This document shows, piece by piece, positions 36,751 to 44,980 of a stretch of DNA of 64,000 nucleotides. Where the stretch lies: the NCBI RefSeq assembly GCF_010730195.1, contig NZ_AP022613.1:5270001-5334000 (forward strand). Direction: 5' to 3'. The notes below the pieces were generated by a model. That model saw nothing but the letters and a program-made list of their open reading frames with translations, had not been told where the DNA came from and did not search any database. Position numbers and translations under genes: made by a program. Numbering within the stretch: position 1 is the first letter of the stretch; each line of letters starts with the position of its first letter. The DNA is from Mycobacterium conspicuum (lineage in GTDB: Bacteria > Actinomycetota > Actinomycetes > Mycobacteriales > Mycobacteriaceae).

Positions 36751-36817
36751 CAGCGACGGGACTAGTCGCGGGGTCGCCTCCTGCCTTAGGCTCAGCGAGC
36801 CGGAAAGGGGAGCGCCG

Positions 36818-37360
36818 ATGATGCGGCTGTTAACGAGATTCGCCACGGGAATCGCCGCCGGATCGATGCTGGCCTGCCTGACCGCGCCGATCGGATCGGC
36901 GGCCAGCAACGACGCCGTCACCCTGTTCCCCCTCGACGGGCCCAACCAGTTGGAGACGCACGCCTTCCTGAACTGCTTCAAAGCCGACGGCCACTGCGAC
37001 TTCGTCGTCGGGGCCGACATGCGCACCCCCGACGGTGTGACCGGCTTCCCGCCCGGGCTGTGGGCTCGCCAAACCACCGAGATCCGCTCGTCAAATCGGT
37101 TGGCGTACTTAGATGTTCACGGCACCGGGCAGTTCGAGCGGGTCAACAAGGCCATGGGGTCCGACGAGGTCACCACCATCTACATGGGTGAGGGGCCGCC
37201 GGACAAGTACCAGACGACGGGCCGCATCGACTCGACCGACTGGTCGACCGGCCTACCCAAGACCGACAACAACGTCATCGCCTGCACCCACATCCAGGTG
37301 GTCTACACCGGCGTCAACATCACCTCGCCCAGCACCTGCGCTCAGACCACCTTCTCTTAA
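36818..37360 (+). CDS. Secreted conserved hypothetical protein, Rv3572 type
   Basis: 180 residues from ATG 36818 after GGAAAGGGGA. A typical signal peptide is visible (RLLTRFATGIAAGSMLACLTAPIGSAA, cleavage near SAA-S). The mature part has FPLDGPNQLETHAFLNCFKA, CDFVVGADMRTPDGVTGFPP and IACTHIQVVY, with cysteines likely paired by disulfides. It matches the Rv3572 protein lying between kshB and fadE34 in M. tuberculosis. Function unknown; placement in the cholesterol region is conserved but no operator is seen directly upstream, and the PE_PGRS gene now separates it from kshB. Confidence 0.85.
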   Translation: MMRLLTRFATGIAAGSMLACLTAPIGSAASNDAVTLFPLDGPNQLETHAFLNCFKADGHCDFVVGADMRTPDGVTGFPPGLWARQTTEIRSSNRLAYLDVHGTGQFERVNKAMGSDEVTTIYMGEGPPDKYQTTGRIDSTDWSTGLPKTDNNVIACTHIQVVYTGVNITSPSTCAQTTFS

Positions 37361-37362
37361 TC

Positions 37363-37425
37363 CGCCGAGATTGCCCCCAGGGTCGTGATTTTCCAAAAGT
37401 CACAGCCTTGGCGGCAATCTCGCCG
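37363..37425. terminator. Long imperfect hairpin between Rv3572-type gene and fadE34
   Basis: About 30-nt arms: the left contains CGAGATTGCCCCCAGGG and the right CCTTGGCGGCAATCTCG, meeting at a TTTT-CC-AAAA tip, with several mismatches. It lies exactly between two convergent stops, like the element at 3859, but with a different sequence. Confidence 0.65.
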
Positions 37426-37433
37426 CCGGCCGG

Positions 37434-39539
37434 CTACCGCGGCAGGCCGAGCAGCCGCTCGGCGGCCACCGTGAGCAGGATCTGCTCGGTGCCGCCGGCA
37501 ATCGTCAGGCAGCGGGTGTTGAGGAAGTCGAACACGGCGCGGTTGTGCACGAATCCACCGCCCTCGCAGACGTCCATCGCGTATTCGGCGAGCGCCTGCC
37601 GATAGCGCACCCCGATCAGCTTGCGCACGCTGGACTGCGCCCCCGGGTCGTGGCCGCCGACGGCGAGCTGGGCGATGCGCTGATCCAGCAGCGCGCCGGT
37701 CTGCGCCAACGCGATCAGCCGCCCCAGCCGATCCTGTTGCGCGACATCGAGATCCAGCGTCGCGAGCACGGTGAGCAGCTCCTCCATCGGGTTGCCCAAC
37801 GCAGTGCCGCTGGCCATCGCGATGCGTTCGTTGGCCAGCGTGGTCCGCGCCAGCCGCCAGCCGTCGTTGACCGTGCCCACCACCATCTCGTCGGGCACGA
37901 ACACGTTGTCCAGGAAGACCTCGTTGAACAGCGAGTCGCCGGTGATCTCGCGCAGCGGCCGGATCTCGATGCCGGGCGATTTCATGTCCACCAAAAAGTA
38001 AGTAATGCCTTTGTGTTTGGGCGCGTCCGGGTCGGTGCGGGCCAGGCACACGCCCCAGCGCGCCTTGTGCGCCGCCGACGTCCACACCTTCTGTCCGGTC
38101 AGGGACCAGCCACCGTCGGTGCGCACCGCCTTGGTGCGCAGCGACGCCAGGTCCGAGCCGGCGCCCGGCTCGGAAAACAGCTGGCACCAAAGGAATTCAC
38201 CACGCATCGTGGCCGGGACGAACCGCTCGATCTGCTCCGGCGTGCCGTGCTCGAGGATGGTCGGCGCCGCCCACCAGCCGACCACCAGATCGGGTCGCTC
38301 GACGCCGGCCGCCGCCATCTCCTGGTCGATCAGCAGCTGCTCGGCCGGCGAGGCGGCGCGCCCGTACGGCGCCGGCCAGTGCGGCGCCTGCAGCCCGGCC
38401 TCGGCGAGGGCCACCTGCCGCTCGGAGGGTGGCAGCGCGGCGATTTCGGCTACGGCAGAAGCGATTTCGGCTCGCTGGCCTTCCACCTCGGTGAGGTCGA
38501 TCCCCAGGCGACGGCGCACACCGTCCTGAGTCAACGCGGTGATGCGGCGCAGCCAGGGCTCGGCCCCACCCAGGAACCGGCCAATGACGTGCGCCCGGCG
38601 CAAATACAGATGCGCGTCGTGCTCCCAGGTGCAGCCGATCCCGCCGAGCACCTGGATGCAGTCCTTGACATTGGCCTTCGCCGAAGCGATCCCGACGCTG
38701 GCCGCCAACGCCGCGGCGATCGCGAACTGACGCTCGTCCGACTCGCCGGCGGCCCGGGCCGCGTCGGCCGCGGCCACCTCGGCCTGCTCGGCGCGACACA
38801 ACATCTCGGCACACAGGTGCTTGACGGCCTGAAAACTGCCGATCGGCTTGCCGAACTGCTCGCGCACCTTGGCGTACGCGACCGCGGTGTCTAGCGACCA
38901 CCGGGTGACGCCGGCCGCCTCGGCCGCCAGCACCGTGGCGGCCAGGTTCTCCACGCGTTCGCAAGACGCCGAAACAACCGTGGCCGGCGCCGACGTCAGC
39001 ACCACCCGGGCCAGCGGCCGGGAGAAATCGGTGGCCCGCAACAGCTCGACGACGACCCCGTCGCTGCCGGTATCGACCAGCAGCCACTTTCCGTCGGACG
39101 GCACCAGCAGGACGCCCCCGTCGGCGCCGCCCAGCACCCACGGGACGGTGCCCGATGCCCGCGTCCCGTCGAACTCGACGTCGCCCTCCAAAGCCAACCC
39201 GGCGAACCGCTCACCCGAGACCAGCGCTGACAACACAGTGGGGTCATCCAAGACCAACGTGGCCAGCGCGGTCGTCGCGATCGGCCCGGGCACCAGCGAC
39301 TTGGCCGCCTCCTCGACCATGGCGCACAGGTCTTCGATGCTGCCGCCGGCCCCGCCGCGGTCCTCGGCGACGGCGACGCCGAACAGTCCCAGCTCGGCCA
39401 GGCGCGCGTACACCGGCCGCCACGCGTCGGCGTCACCTTGCTCGACGGCGCGGCTGGCCTCGCTGGAACCCGAACTGCGGGCCCAATCGCGCACCAATTC
39501 ACGTGCCGCGAACTGTTCGTCGGTGACGGTCGCTACCAC
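37434..39539 (-). CDS. fadE34: Acyl-CoA dehydrogenase FadE34 (ChsE3), two-module fusion
   Basis: 701 residues, about twice a normal ACAD. The N-terminal half resembles the small beta-type subunit (QFGKPIGSFQAVKHLCAEML, GIGCTWEHDAHLYLRRA). The C-terminal half resembles the alpha type (WCQLFSEPGAGSDLASL, SLTGQKVWTSAAHKARWG, EGGGFVHNRAVFDFLNTR). It is thus a natural fusion of the two subunit types that are separate elsewhere in this locus. It matches Rv3573c, ChsE3, linked to dehydrogenation of cholesterol side-chain CoA esters with a five-carbon chain. GTG 39539 starts downstream of a KstR operator; divergent from kstR. Confidence 0.93.
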   Translation of the reverse strand: MVATVTDEQFAARELVRDWARSSGSSEASRAVEQGDADAWRPVYARLAELGLFGVAVAEDRGGAGGSIEDLCAMVEEAAKSLVPGPIATTALATLVLDDPTVLSALVSGERFAGLALEGDVEFDGTRASGTVPWVLGGADGGVLLVPSDGKWLLVDTGSDGVVVELLRATDFSRPLARVVLTSAPATVVSASCERVENLAATVLAAEAAGVTRWSLDTAVAYAKVREQFGKPIGSFQAVKHLCAEMLCRAEQAEVAAADAARAAGESDERQFAIAAALAASVGIASAKANVKDCIQVLGGIGCTWEHDAHLYLRRAHVIGRFLGGAEPWLRRITALTQDGVRRRLGIDLTEVEGQRAEIASAVAEIAALPPSERQVALAEAGLQAPHWPAPYGRAASPAEQLLIDQEMAAAGVERPDLVVGWWAAPTILEHGTPEQIERFVPATMRGEFLWCQLFSEPGAGSDLASLRTKAVRTDGGWSLTGQKVWTSAAHKARWGVCLARTDPDAPKHKGITYFLVDMKSPGIEIRPLREITGDSLFNEVFLDNVFVPDEMVVGTVNDGWRLARTTLANERIAMASGTALGNPMEELLTVLATLDLDVAQQDRLGRLIALAQTGALLDQRIAQLAVGGHDPGAQSSVRKLIGVRYRQALAEYAMDVCEGGGFVHNRAVFDFLNTRCLTIAGGTEQILLTVAAERLLGLPR

Positions 39540-39582
39540 GTGTTAGTCCTCCGCGTCGTCATAACAGCGCGCCCGCGCGCAC

Positions 39583-39596
39583 TAGAACGTGTTCTA
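39583..39596. promoter_or_regulatory. KstR operator between fadE34 and kstR
   Basis: TAGAACGTGTTCTA, the most symmetric KstR site in the window (only the two central bases break the palindrome). It lies 44 bp upstream of fadE34 and 142 bp upstream of the kstR ATG, consistent with autoregulation of kstR. Confidence 0.87.
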
Positions 39597-39738
39597 ATAG
39601 TGCCAGCGATCGAACGTCAAGTCGAACGCCATCACAGCAGGACAGGTCCGCTGGACCGGCGGGACGGAGGTGGGAAATTCACGCTCGGCTTGGTTATCGT
39701 TTGCGAACGAACCGCCCGAAAGAGGGGGAATCCGTCAC

Positions 39739-40410
39739 ATGCCTGCGAACACCAACACGGGACGCGCTTCTGACTCGCAGCCGCGCGAGGTCGTGAACGT
39801 GGCGGTACTGGCCGAATCCGAACTCGGCTCGGAGGCACAGCGGGAGCGCCGTAAGCGCATCCTCGATGCGACCATGGCCATCGCGTCGAAGGGCGGCTAC
39901 GAGGCGGTTCAGATGCGCGCCGTCGCCGACCGGGCCGACGTCGCCGTGGGCACGCTCTACCGCTACTTCCCGTCAAAGGTGCACCTGCTGGTGTCGGCGC
40001 TGGGCCGCGAGTTCGGCCGCATCGACGCCAAGACCGACCGCTCCTCGGTCGCCGGCGGCACGCCGTTTCAGCGGCTGAACTTCATGGTCGGCAAGCTCAA
40101 CCGGGCGATGCAACGCAATCCGCTGCTCACCGAGGCGATGACGCGGGCCTACGTGTTCGCCGACGCGTCGGCGGCCAGCGAGGTCGACCAGGTCGAGAAG
40201 CTGATCGACTCCATGTTCGCGCGCGCGATGGCCGACGGCGAACCGACCGAGGACCAGTACCACATCGCCCGGGTGATCTCGGACGTGTGGCTGTCGAACC
40301 TGCTTGCCTGGCTCACCCGGCGCGCCTCGGCCACCGACGTCAGCAAGCGGCTGGACCTGGCTGTGCGGTTGCTGATCGGCGACACCGAAACCGCCTCCGG
40401 AACCAGCTAA
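39739..40410 (+). CDS. kstR: TetR-family cholesterol catabolism repressor KstR
   Basis: 223 residues from ATG 39739, nine bases after GAGGGGGAA. A GTG at 39802 (giving MAVLAESELG) is an alternative start close to the shorter form used for the M. tuberculosis protein. TetR helix-turn-helix: MRAVADRADVAVGTLYRYFPSKVHLL. The ligand domain (MVGKLNRAMQRNPLLTEAMTRAYVFADASAASEVDQ) is almost invariant against remembered KstR (Rv3574). It represses uptake, side-chain and ring A/B genes and is released by 3-oxo-cholestenoyl-CoA-type ligands. The last four bases overlap the convergent LacI-family gene. Confidence 0.96.
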   Translation: MPANTNTGRASDSQPREVVNVAVLAESELGSEAQRERRKRILDATMAIASKGGYEAVQMRAVADRADVAVGTLYRYFPSKVHLLVSALGREFGRIDAKTDRSSVAGGTPFQRLNFMVGKLNRAMQRNPLLTEAMTRAYVFADASAASEVDQVEKLIDSMFARAMADGEPTEDQYHIARVISDVWLSNLLAWLTRRASATDVSKRLDLAVRLLIGDTETASGTS

Positions 40411-41483
40411 GCCGGCGGCCCCGAAGTCCGCCCGCGGATCAACTCGGTGTCCAGCAGCTCAACGACCGGCAGGCCCGATCGGGGCGGCTTGAGCAACAGC
40501 TCGCCGGCCCGACGGCCCTTCCCCAGGCTGGGCTGCGCCACCGTCGTCAACCCGCGGCTGATCGCCTCGGGCACGCCGTCGAACCCGGTGACACTGATCT
40601 GGCCCGGAACGAAAATGCCATGTGCGCGAAGGTAATCCATGGCCGAGAGCGCCAAAATATCAGCGGTGCACATCAGGGCGGTGATCCGCGGATTGGCCTC
40701 CATCGCCGCCTTGGCCGCGTCGCCACCCGACGTCGAGAGGTGCTCGTAGCTTTCCACCACGGTCAGCGAGTCCGGGTCGACACCGGCGGCCCGCATCGCG
40801 TCCCACACGCCGAGGATGCGCTCGCGCTGCACGTCGAAGATCGGTGACTTCAGCCGCTCGGCATCGACCAGGTCGTGCCGACGGTCCCGGCCCAGCCGCA
40901 TGGTCAGCAGCCCGATCTCGCGATGCCCCAACCCGAGCACGTACTCGGCGAGCTCGCGCATCGCCGCGCGGTCGTCGATGCCGACCCGCGATACCCCGGC
41001 GAGGGTTTTGGGCTGATCGACCACCACGACCGGCAGCCGTCGCCGCAGCACCACGGGCAGGTAGGGATCGTCGTCGCCGACCGAATACACGACGAAGCCG
41101 TCCACCCCGGCGCCGAGCACGGCGGCCGTTCCCTCCTCGAGGCTGCGGCTGGGTCCCACCGCCACCAACAACAGCCCCTGCCCCAGCTCCTCACACGATT
41201 CCGCCACGCCCGCGACGAAATCCCGCGCCGCCGGGTCGCTGAAGGAATACGTCAGCGCCTCGGTCATCACCAGTCCGACGGCACCGGCCTTGCGGGTGCG
41301 CAGCGATCGGGCCAGCGGGTCGGGCACATAGCCCAACCGCTTCGCCGTGGCCAGCACCCGCTCGCGCAGCTCGGGCGACAGCTGATCCGGCCGGTTGAAG
41401 GCGTTCGAGATCGTGGTCCGCGAAACCTTCAGCTCGGCCGCCAACGACGCCAGAGTCGCTCGCCGCCGCGTTGTGGGACTCAC
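40407..41483 (-). CDS. LacI-family transcriptional regulator, Rv3575c type
   Basis: 358 residues, GTG 41483. The N-terminal LacI DNA-binding domain is ATLASLAAELKVSRTTISNAFNRPDQLSPELRERVL with the hinge LGYVPDPLARSLRTRKAG. The periplasmic-binding-protein-like effector domain follows (GVDGFVVYSVGDDDPYLPVV, ISVTGFDGVPEA). It matches Rv3575c. The effector and targets are unknown. It ends tail to tail with kstR (four bases shared) and diverges from the zinc transporter genes; the Zur-type box lies between. No sugar genes are near, so a role in sugar control is not supported by context. Confidence 0.88.
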   Translation of the reverse strand: MSPTTRRRATLASLAAELKVSRTTISNAFNRPDQLSPELRERVLATAKRLGYVPDPLARSLRTRKAGAVGLVMTEALTYSFSDPAARDFVAGVAESCEELGQGLLLVAVGPSRSLEEGTAAVLGAGVDGFVVYSVGDDDPYLPVVLRRRLPVVVVDQPKTLAGVSRVGIDDRAAMRELAEYVLGLGHREIGLLTMRLGRDRRHDLVDAERLKSPIFDVQRERILGVWDAMRAAGVDPDSLTVVESYEHLSTSGGDAAKAAMEANPRITALMCTADILALSAMDYLRAHGIFVPGQISVTGFDGVPEAISRGLTTVAQPSLGKGRRAGELLLKPPRSGLPVVELLDTELIRGRTSGPPA

Positions 41484-41546
41484 GTTCGGTGACGCTACAA
41501 CGGTGCAAGGCGACCGCCACCAGCGGATACGCGCGCCACTTCCTAA

Positions 41547-41561
41547 TGGAAACGATTGTCA
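41547..41561 (+). promoter_or_regulatory. Zur-type zinc-responsive operator
   Basis: TGGAAACGATTGTCA resembles the actinobacterial Zur box TGAAAAcgaTTTTCA. It sits inside a longer inverted repeat with perfect outer arms TCCTAATG (41541-41548) and CATTAGGA (41560-41567). It is 48 bp upstream of the zinc-binding lipoprotein gene, exactly where zinc repression would be expected. Confidence 0.78.
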
Positions 41562-41608
41562 TTAGGATTAGGGGTCGACCCGGGCGGGTCCCAGAAAGGA
41601 AAACGAGC

Positions 41609-42508
41609 GTGCGCACGGCGTTCAACCGACGGCTCGTAGTCCTTTTCCTGGCCGGCTGCACGGCACTGGCCGGGTGCGGGACCGGGGGGCCCGGACACCT
41701 CGGCTCGCCGATGGTGGTGGCGTCCACCGACGCGTGGGGCAGCGTGGCACGCGCGGTCGCCGGCAACCACATCCCCGTCAGGTCGATCCTGGCTGGCGCC
41801 GACATCGATCCGCACTCCTATCAGGCCAGCCCGTCCGAAGCGGCCGCGATCATCGACGCGTCGCTGGTGGTCTACAACGGCGGCGGCTACGACCCGTGGG
41901 TCGACGACGTGCTCGCCGGACATCGGGCGGTCAACTCGGTGAATGCTTTCTCTTTCGCCCAAAGCGGCGCCAACGAACACGTCTTCTACGACCCGAACGT
42001 CGCCAAATCGGTTGCCGACACCGTCGCGGAGAAGCTGGCGGCGATCGACCCGCGCCACACCGCGGACTATCGGGCCAACGCGGCCGAGTTCCGCCGCGGC
42101 GCCGATGCGATCAACGACTCCGAACACGCGATCGCCAAGGCGTATCCCGGCGCCGGGGTGATCGCGACCGAGCCCGTCGCGCACTACCTGCTGGCGCGGT
42201 CCGGCTTGGTCGACCGCACCCCGCCGGCGTTCGCCGCGGCCAACGAGAACGAAACCGATCCCGCCCCCGCCGACATGGCGGCGGTGCTCAACCTGATCGA
42301 GCATCGTCAGGTGGCGGCACTGGTGGTCAACCCGCAGACCTCGACCGCCGCGATCACCGGCCTGCAAGACGCCGCGCGGCGGGCGGGGGTGCCGGTGACC
42401 GAGGCGACCGAGACGCTGCCCGACGGCATCGACTACCTGACCTGGCAGCGCAGAACGGTCAGCCGGCTGCTCGCAGCGCTGCGGTCGAATCAACCAGCGG
42501 GGCTATGA
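41609..42508 (+). CDS. znuA: Zinc/manganese ABC transporter, substrate-binding lipoprotein (ZnuA-like)
   Basis: 299 residues from GTG 41609 after AGAAAGGAAAA; an upstream in-frame start would lie across the Zur box and is rejected. Signal with lipobox: RRLVVLFLAGCTALAGCGTG, modified cysteine probably Cys23. Cluster A-1 binding protein features: VASTDAWGSVARAVAG, metal His in GADIDPHSYQASPSEAA, His in ANEHVFYDP, and the late acidic residue region ETLPDGIDYLTW. It captures Zn (or Mn) outside the membrane for the permease below. No His-rich loop. It overlaps the ATPase gene by four bases; absent from the matching M. tuberculosis position. Confidence 0.88.
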   Translation: MRTAFNRRLVVLFLAGCTALAGCGTGGPGHLGSPMVVASTDAWGSVARAVAGNHIPVRSILAGADIDPHSYQASPSEAAAIIDASLVVYNGGGYDPWVDDVLAGHRAVNSVNAFSFAQSGANEHVFYDPNVAKSVADTVAEKLAAIDPRHTADYRANAAEFRRGADAINDSEHAIAKAYPGAGVIATEPVAHYLLARSGLVDRTPPAFAAANENETDPAPADMAAVLNLIEHRQVAALVVNPQTSTAAITGLQDAARRAGVPVTEATETLPDGIDYLTWQRRTVSRLLAALRSNQPAGL

Positions 42509-43347
42509 GTCTCAAAGCGCCGCAACAACAATCACCGGCCCCGCACACCGCCGCTCGCGCGGACGCGGTGTCGCTCAGCGGCGCTCGGCTGGCGTTCGGC
42601 GACCGGGTCCTGTGGGACCACCTTGACCTGTCCGTTGCGCCGGGCGAGTTCATCGCGGTGCTCGGCCCCAACGGCAGCGGGAAGACGTCCCTGCTGAAGG
42701 TGCTGCTCAGCCAGCTTCCGCTGAGTGCCGGCACCGCGCTGGTGGACGGCAAGCGGGTCACCTCCGGCAGCGGCCGTATCGGCTATGTGCCGCAACATCG
42801 TTCGCTGGACCGCGATGTGATGCTGCGGGGCCGCGACTTGGTTCGGCTGGGCATCGACGGAGCGCGCTGGGGCGCCCTGCCGCTGCGGTCCGCCGATCGG
42901 GCCCGCCGACGCGAGGCCGTCGCGCAGGCACTGCGGCAGGTCAACGGCGAACACCTGGCCGATGTCCCGGTCGGGGTGATGTCGGGCGGCGAACTGCAGC
43001 GGATGCGCATCGCTCAGGCGCTGGCCAGCGACCCGACCCTGCTGCTCTGCGATGAACCGCTGTCGGCGTTGGACCCGGCGAACGCCCGGCTGGCGGCGGC
43101 GCTGATTGACCGTCGCCGTCGCGTGGCCAACACCACGGTCATCCTGGTCACCCACGAGGTCAACCCGATCCTGCCGTACGTGGACCGGTTGCTCTACTTG
43201 GTCGACGGCCGATTCCGGGTCGGCACCGTCGAGCAGGTGATGACCTCCGAAACGCTGTCGGCGCTCTACCATGCCGACATTCAGGTGGTGAAGACCAAGG
43301 ATCGCTACGTGGTGATCAGCGATGCGGTCGAGGGGCACCCGGAGTGA
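42505..43347 (+). CDS. znuC: Zinc/manganese ABC transporter, ATP-binding protein (ZnuC-like)
   Basis: 280 residues from ATG 42505 (ATGA with znuA). Walker A VLGPNGSGKTSLLKVLL, Q-loop YVPQHRS, signature VMSGGELQRMRIAQAL, Walker B TLLLCDEPLSALDP and switch His in VILVTHEVNP are all present. The signature is MSGGE rather than LSGGQ, a known variation. It couples ATP hydrolysis to metal uptake with the ZnuB-like permease. The stop overlaps the permease GTG. Confidence 0.9.
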   Translation: MSLKAPQQQSPAPHTAARADAVSLSGARLAFGDRVLWDHLDLSVAPGEFIAVLGPNGSGKTSLLKVLLSQLPLSAGTALVDGKRVTSGSGRIGYVPQHRSLDRDVMLRGRDLVRLGIDGARWGALPLRSADRARRREAVAQALRQVNGEHLADVPVGVMSGGELQRMRIAQALASDPTLLLCDEPLSALDPANARLAAALIDRRRRVANTTVILVTHEVNPILPYVDRLLYLVDGRFRVGTVEQVMTSETLSALYHADIQVVKTKDRYVVISDAVEGHPE

Positions 43348-44213
43348 ACGAGCGGCTGAAAGACACGCTGCACCACCTGTTCTCGTTCGACATCACCGCG
43401 CACCTGCTCAGCCACGACTTCGTCCAACAGGCGCTGCTGGCGGCGGCGCTGCTGGGGTTGGTGGCCGGGTTGATCGGCCCGTTCATTGTGATGCGCCAGA
43501 TGTCGTTCGCCGTGCACGGCTCCAGCGAATTGTCTTTGACGGGAGCGGCTTTCGCGTTGCTGGTGGGGTTCGAAGTGGGCGTGGGCGCGCTGATCGGCAG
43601 CGCGCTGGCGGCGGCGCTGTTCGGCGTTCTCGGTCGGCGGGCCCACGAGCGCGATTCGGTGATCGGGGTGGTGCTGGCGTTCGGGCTGGGCCTGGCGGTG
43701 CTGTTCATCAACCTCTACCCGGGCCGCACCGCCACCAGCTTCGCGTTGCTAACCGGCCAGATCGTCGGGGTCGGCTATTCCGGGCTGGCGATGCTGGCGC
43801 TGGTCTGCCTGTTGGTCATCGCCGTGCTGGGAACGTGCTATCGGCCGCTGCTGTTCGCCACCGTGGATCCGGAGGTCGCGGCCGCGCGTGGTGTGCCGGT
43901 GCGCGCGCTGGGCATCGTGTTCGCCGCGCTGGTCGGGGTGGTGGCCGCCCAGGCGGTGCAGATCGTCGGGGCGCTGTTGGTGATGTCGTTGCTGATCACC
44001 CCGGCCGCCGCGGCCGGCCGAATAGTGGCCTCACCGGCCGCGGCGATCGTGACCTCGGTGGCCTTCGCCGAGGTTGCCGCCGTCGGAGGCATCGTGCTGT
44101 CGCTGGCGCCCGGGGTGCCGGTCTCGGTGTTCGTCGCGACCATCTCGTTCGTGATCTATCTGTCGTGCTGGCTGATTGGCCGAAACCGGTCGGGCATCCG
44201 CGCCGCCGCTTAA
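43344..44213 (+). CDS. znuB: Zinc/manganese ABC transporter permease (ZnuB-like)
   Basis: 289 residues, GTG start within GTGA. ABC-3 family membrane protein with about eight hydrophobic helices: ALLAAALLGLVAGLIGPFIVMRQMSFAVHGSSELS at the start, then GALIGSALAAALFGVLG, VIGVVLAFGLGLAVLFINL, GIVFAALVGVVAAQAVQIVGALLVMSLLITPAAAA and a final VATISFVIYLSCWLIG. It forms the channel of the znuA-znuC-znuB transporter. Under the Zur-type box it should be made when zinc is scarce. Confidence 0.9.
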   Translation: MNERLKDTLHHLFSFDITAHLLSHDFVQQALLAAALLGLVAGLIGPFIVMRQMSFAVHGSSELSLTGAAFALLVGFEVGVGALIGSALAAALFGVLGRRAHERDSVIGVVLAFGLGLAVLFINLYPGRTATSFALLTGQIVGVGYSGLAMLALVCLLVIAVLGTCYRPLLFATVDPEVAAARGVPVRALGIVFAALVGVVAAQAVQIVGALLVMSLLITPAAAAGRIVASPAAAIVTSVAFAEVAAVGGIVLSLAPGVPVSVFVATISFVIYLSCWLIGRNRSGIRAAA

Positions 44214-44264
44214 ACTTGTCGCACGAACCTGGCCAACGGAATGACGGCGTGACGGGGAGGCACA

Positions 44265-44969
44265 GTGCGTCAGCGGATTGCGGGGCTCGCGCTGGTCGCC
44301 GCGTGCGCCGCGGGCTGCGCCACCACGGTCGACGGCAAGCCCGTGGCCGCCGACCACTCCGGGCCGCTGACCCAGACCCCCGTCGCGGTTTCGGCGCTGG
44401 ACGGGCTGCTGCTGGACCCGAGCCAGATCAATGCCGCGCTCAACGCCACCTCGATGAAGGTGTGGTTTTCCGGCAGGGCGATGTGGGACTGGAGCACCAG
44501 CGTGAGCGACCCGACCTGCCTGGCGATCGACGGCCCGGCGCAGGACAAGGTCTACGCCAACACCGGCTGGACGGCCATCCGCGGCCAGCGGCTCGACGAC
44601 AGCGTCGACGACTCGAAGCGGCGCAAGCACTACGCCATCCAGGCCGTCGTCGCGTTCCCCTCGGCGCGCGACGCCGCCGCGTTCTATGACTCCTCGACGC
44701 ACACCTGGCCCGCCTGCTCGAATCGCCGCTTCTCCGACATCAACCCCGGCAAGCCGGACACCGTGTGGACGGTGTCGGGAACCAGCAACGACAACGGCAT
44801 GCTGACCGCCAGCCAGGTCCAGCAGGGCGGCGACGGCTGGACCTGTCAGCGCGCCCTGACCGTGCGCAACAACGTCGCCATCGACATCGTGACGTGCAGC
44901 TATACCCAATCGGGTGCGGTGGCGGTCGGGGTCGCACAGCAGATCGCCGCCAAGGTGGCCAAGCAGTAG
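44265..44969 (+). CDS. PknH-sensor-like lipoprotein, first of a tandem pair (LppH type)
   Basis: 234 residues, GTG 44265 after GGGGAGG. Lipoprotein signal GLALVAACAAGCATTVDG, Cys18 as lipidated residue. The body has LDGLLLDPSQINAALNATSM, SDPTCLAIDGPAQDKVYANTGW, and YDSSTHTWPACSNRRFSDI with CQRALTVRNNVAIDIVTCSY. This is the pattern of the extracellular sensor domain of PknH and its stand-alone lipoprotein relatives, with conserved cysteine pairs. LppH (Rv3576) holds this place in M. tuberculosis. It likely sits on the outer face of the plasma membrane; ligand unknown. Confidence 0.8.
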   Translation: MRQRIAGLALVAACAAGCATTVDGKPVAADHSGPLTQTPVAVSALDGLLLDPSQINAALNATSMKVWFSGRAMWDWSTSVSDPTCLAIDGPAQDKVYANTGWTAIRGQRLDDSVDDSKRRKHYAIQAVVAFPSARDAAAFYDSSTHTWPACSNRRFSDINPGKPDTVWTVSGTSNDNGMLTASQVQQGGDGWTCQRALTVRNNVAIDIVTCSYTQSGAVAVGVAQQIAAKVAKQ

Positions 44970-44980
44970 GCACGAAACTC

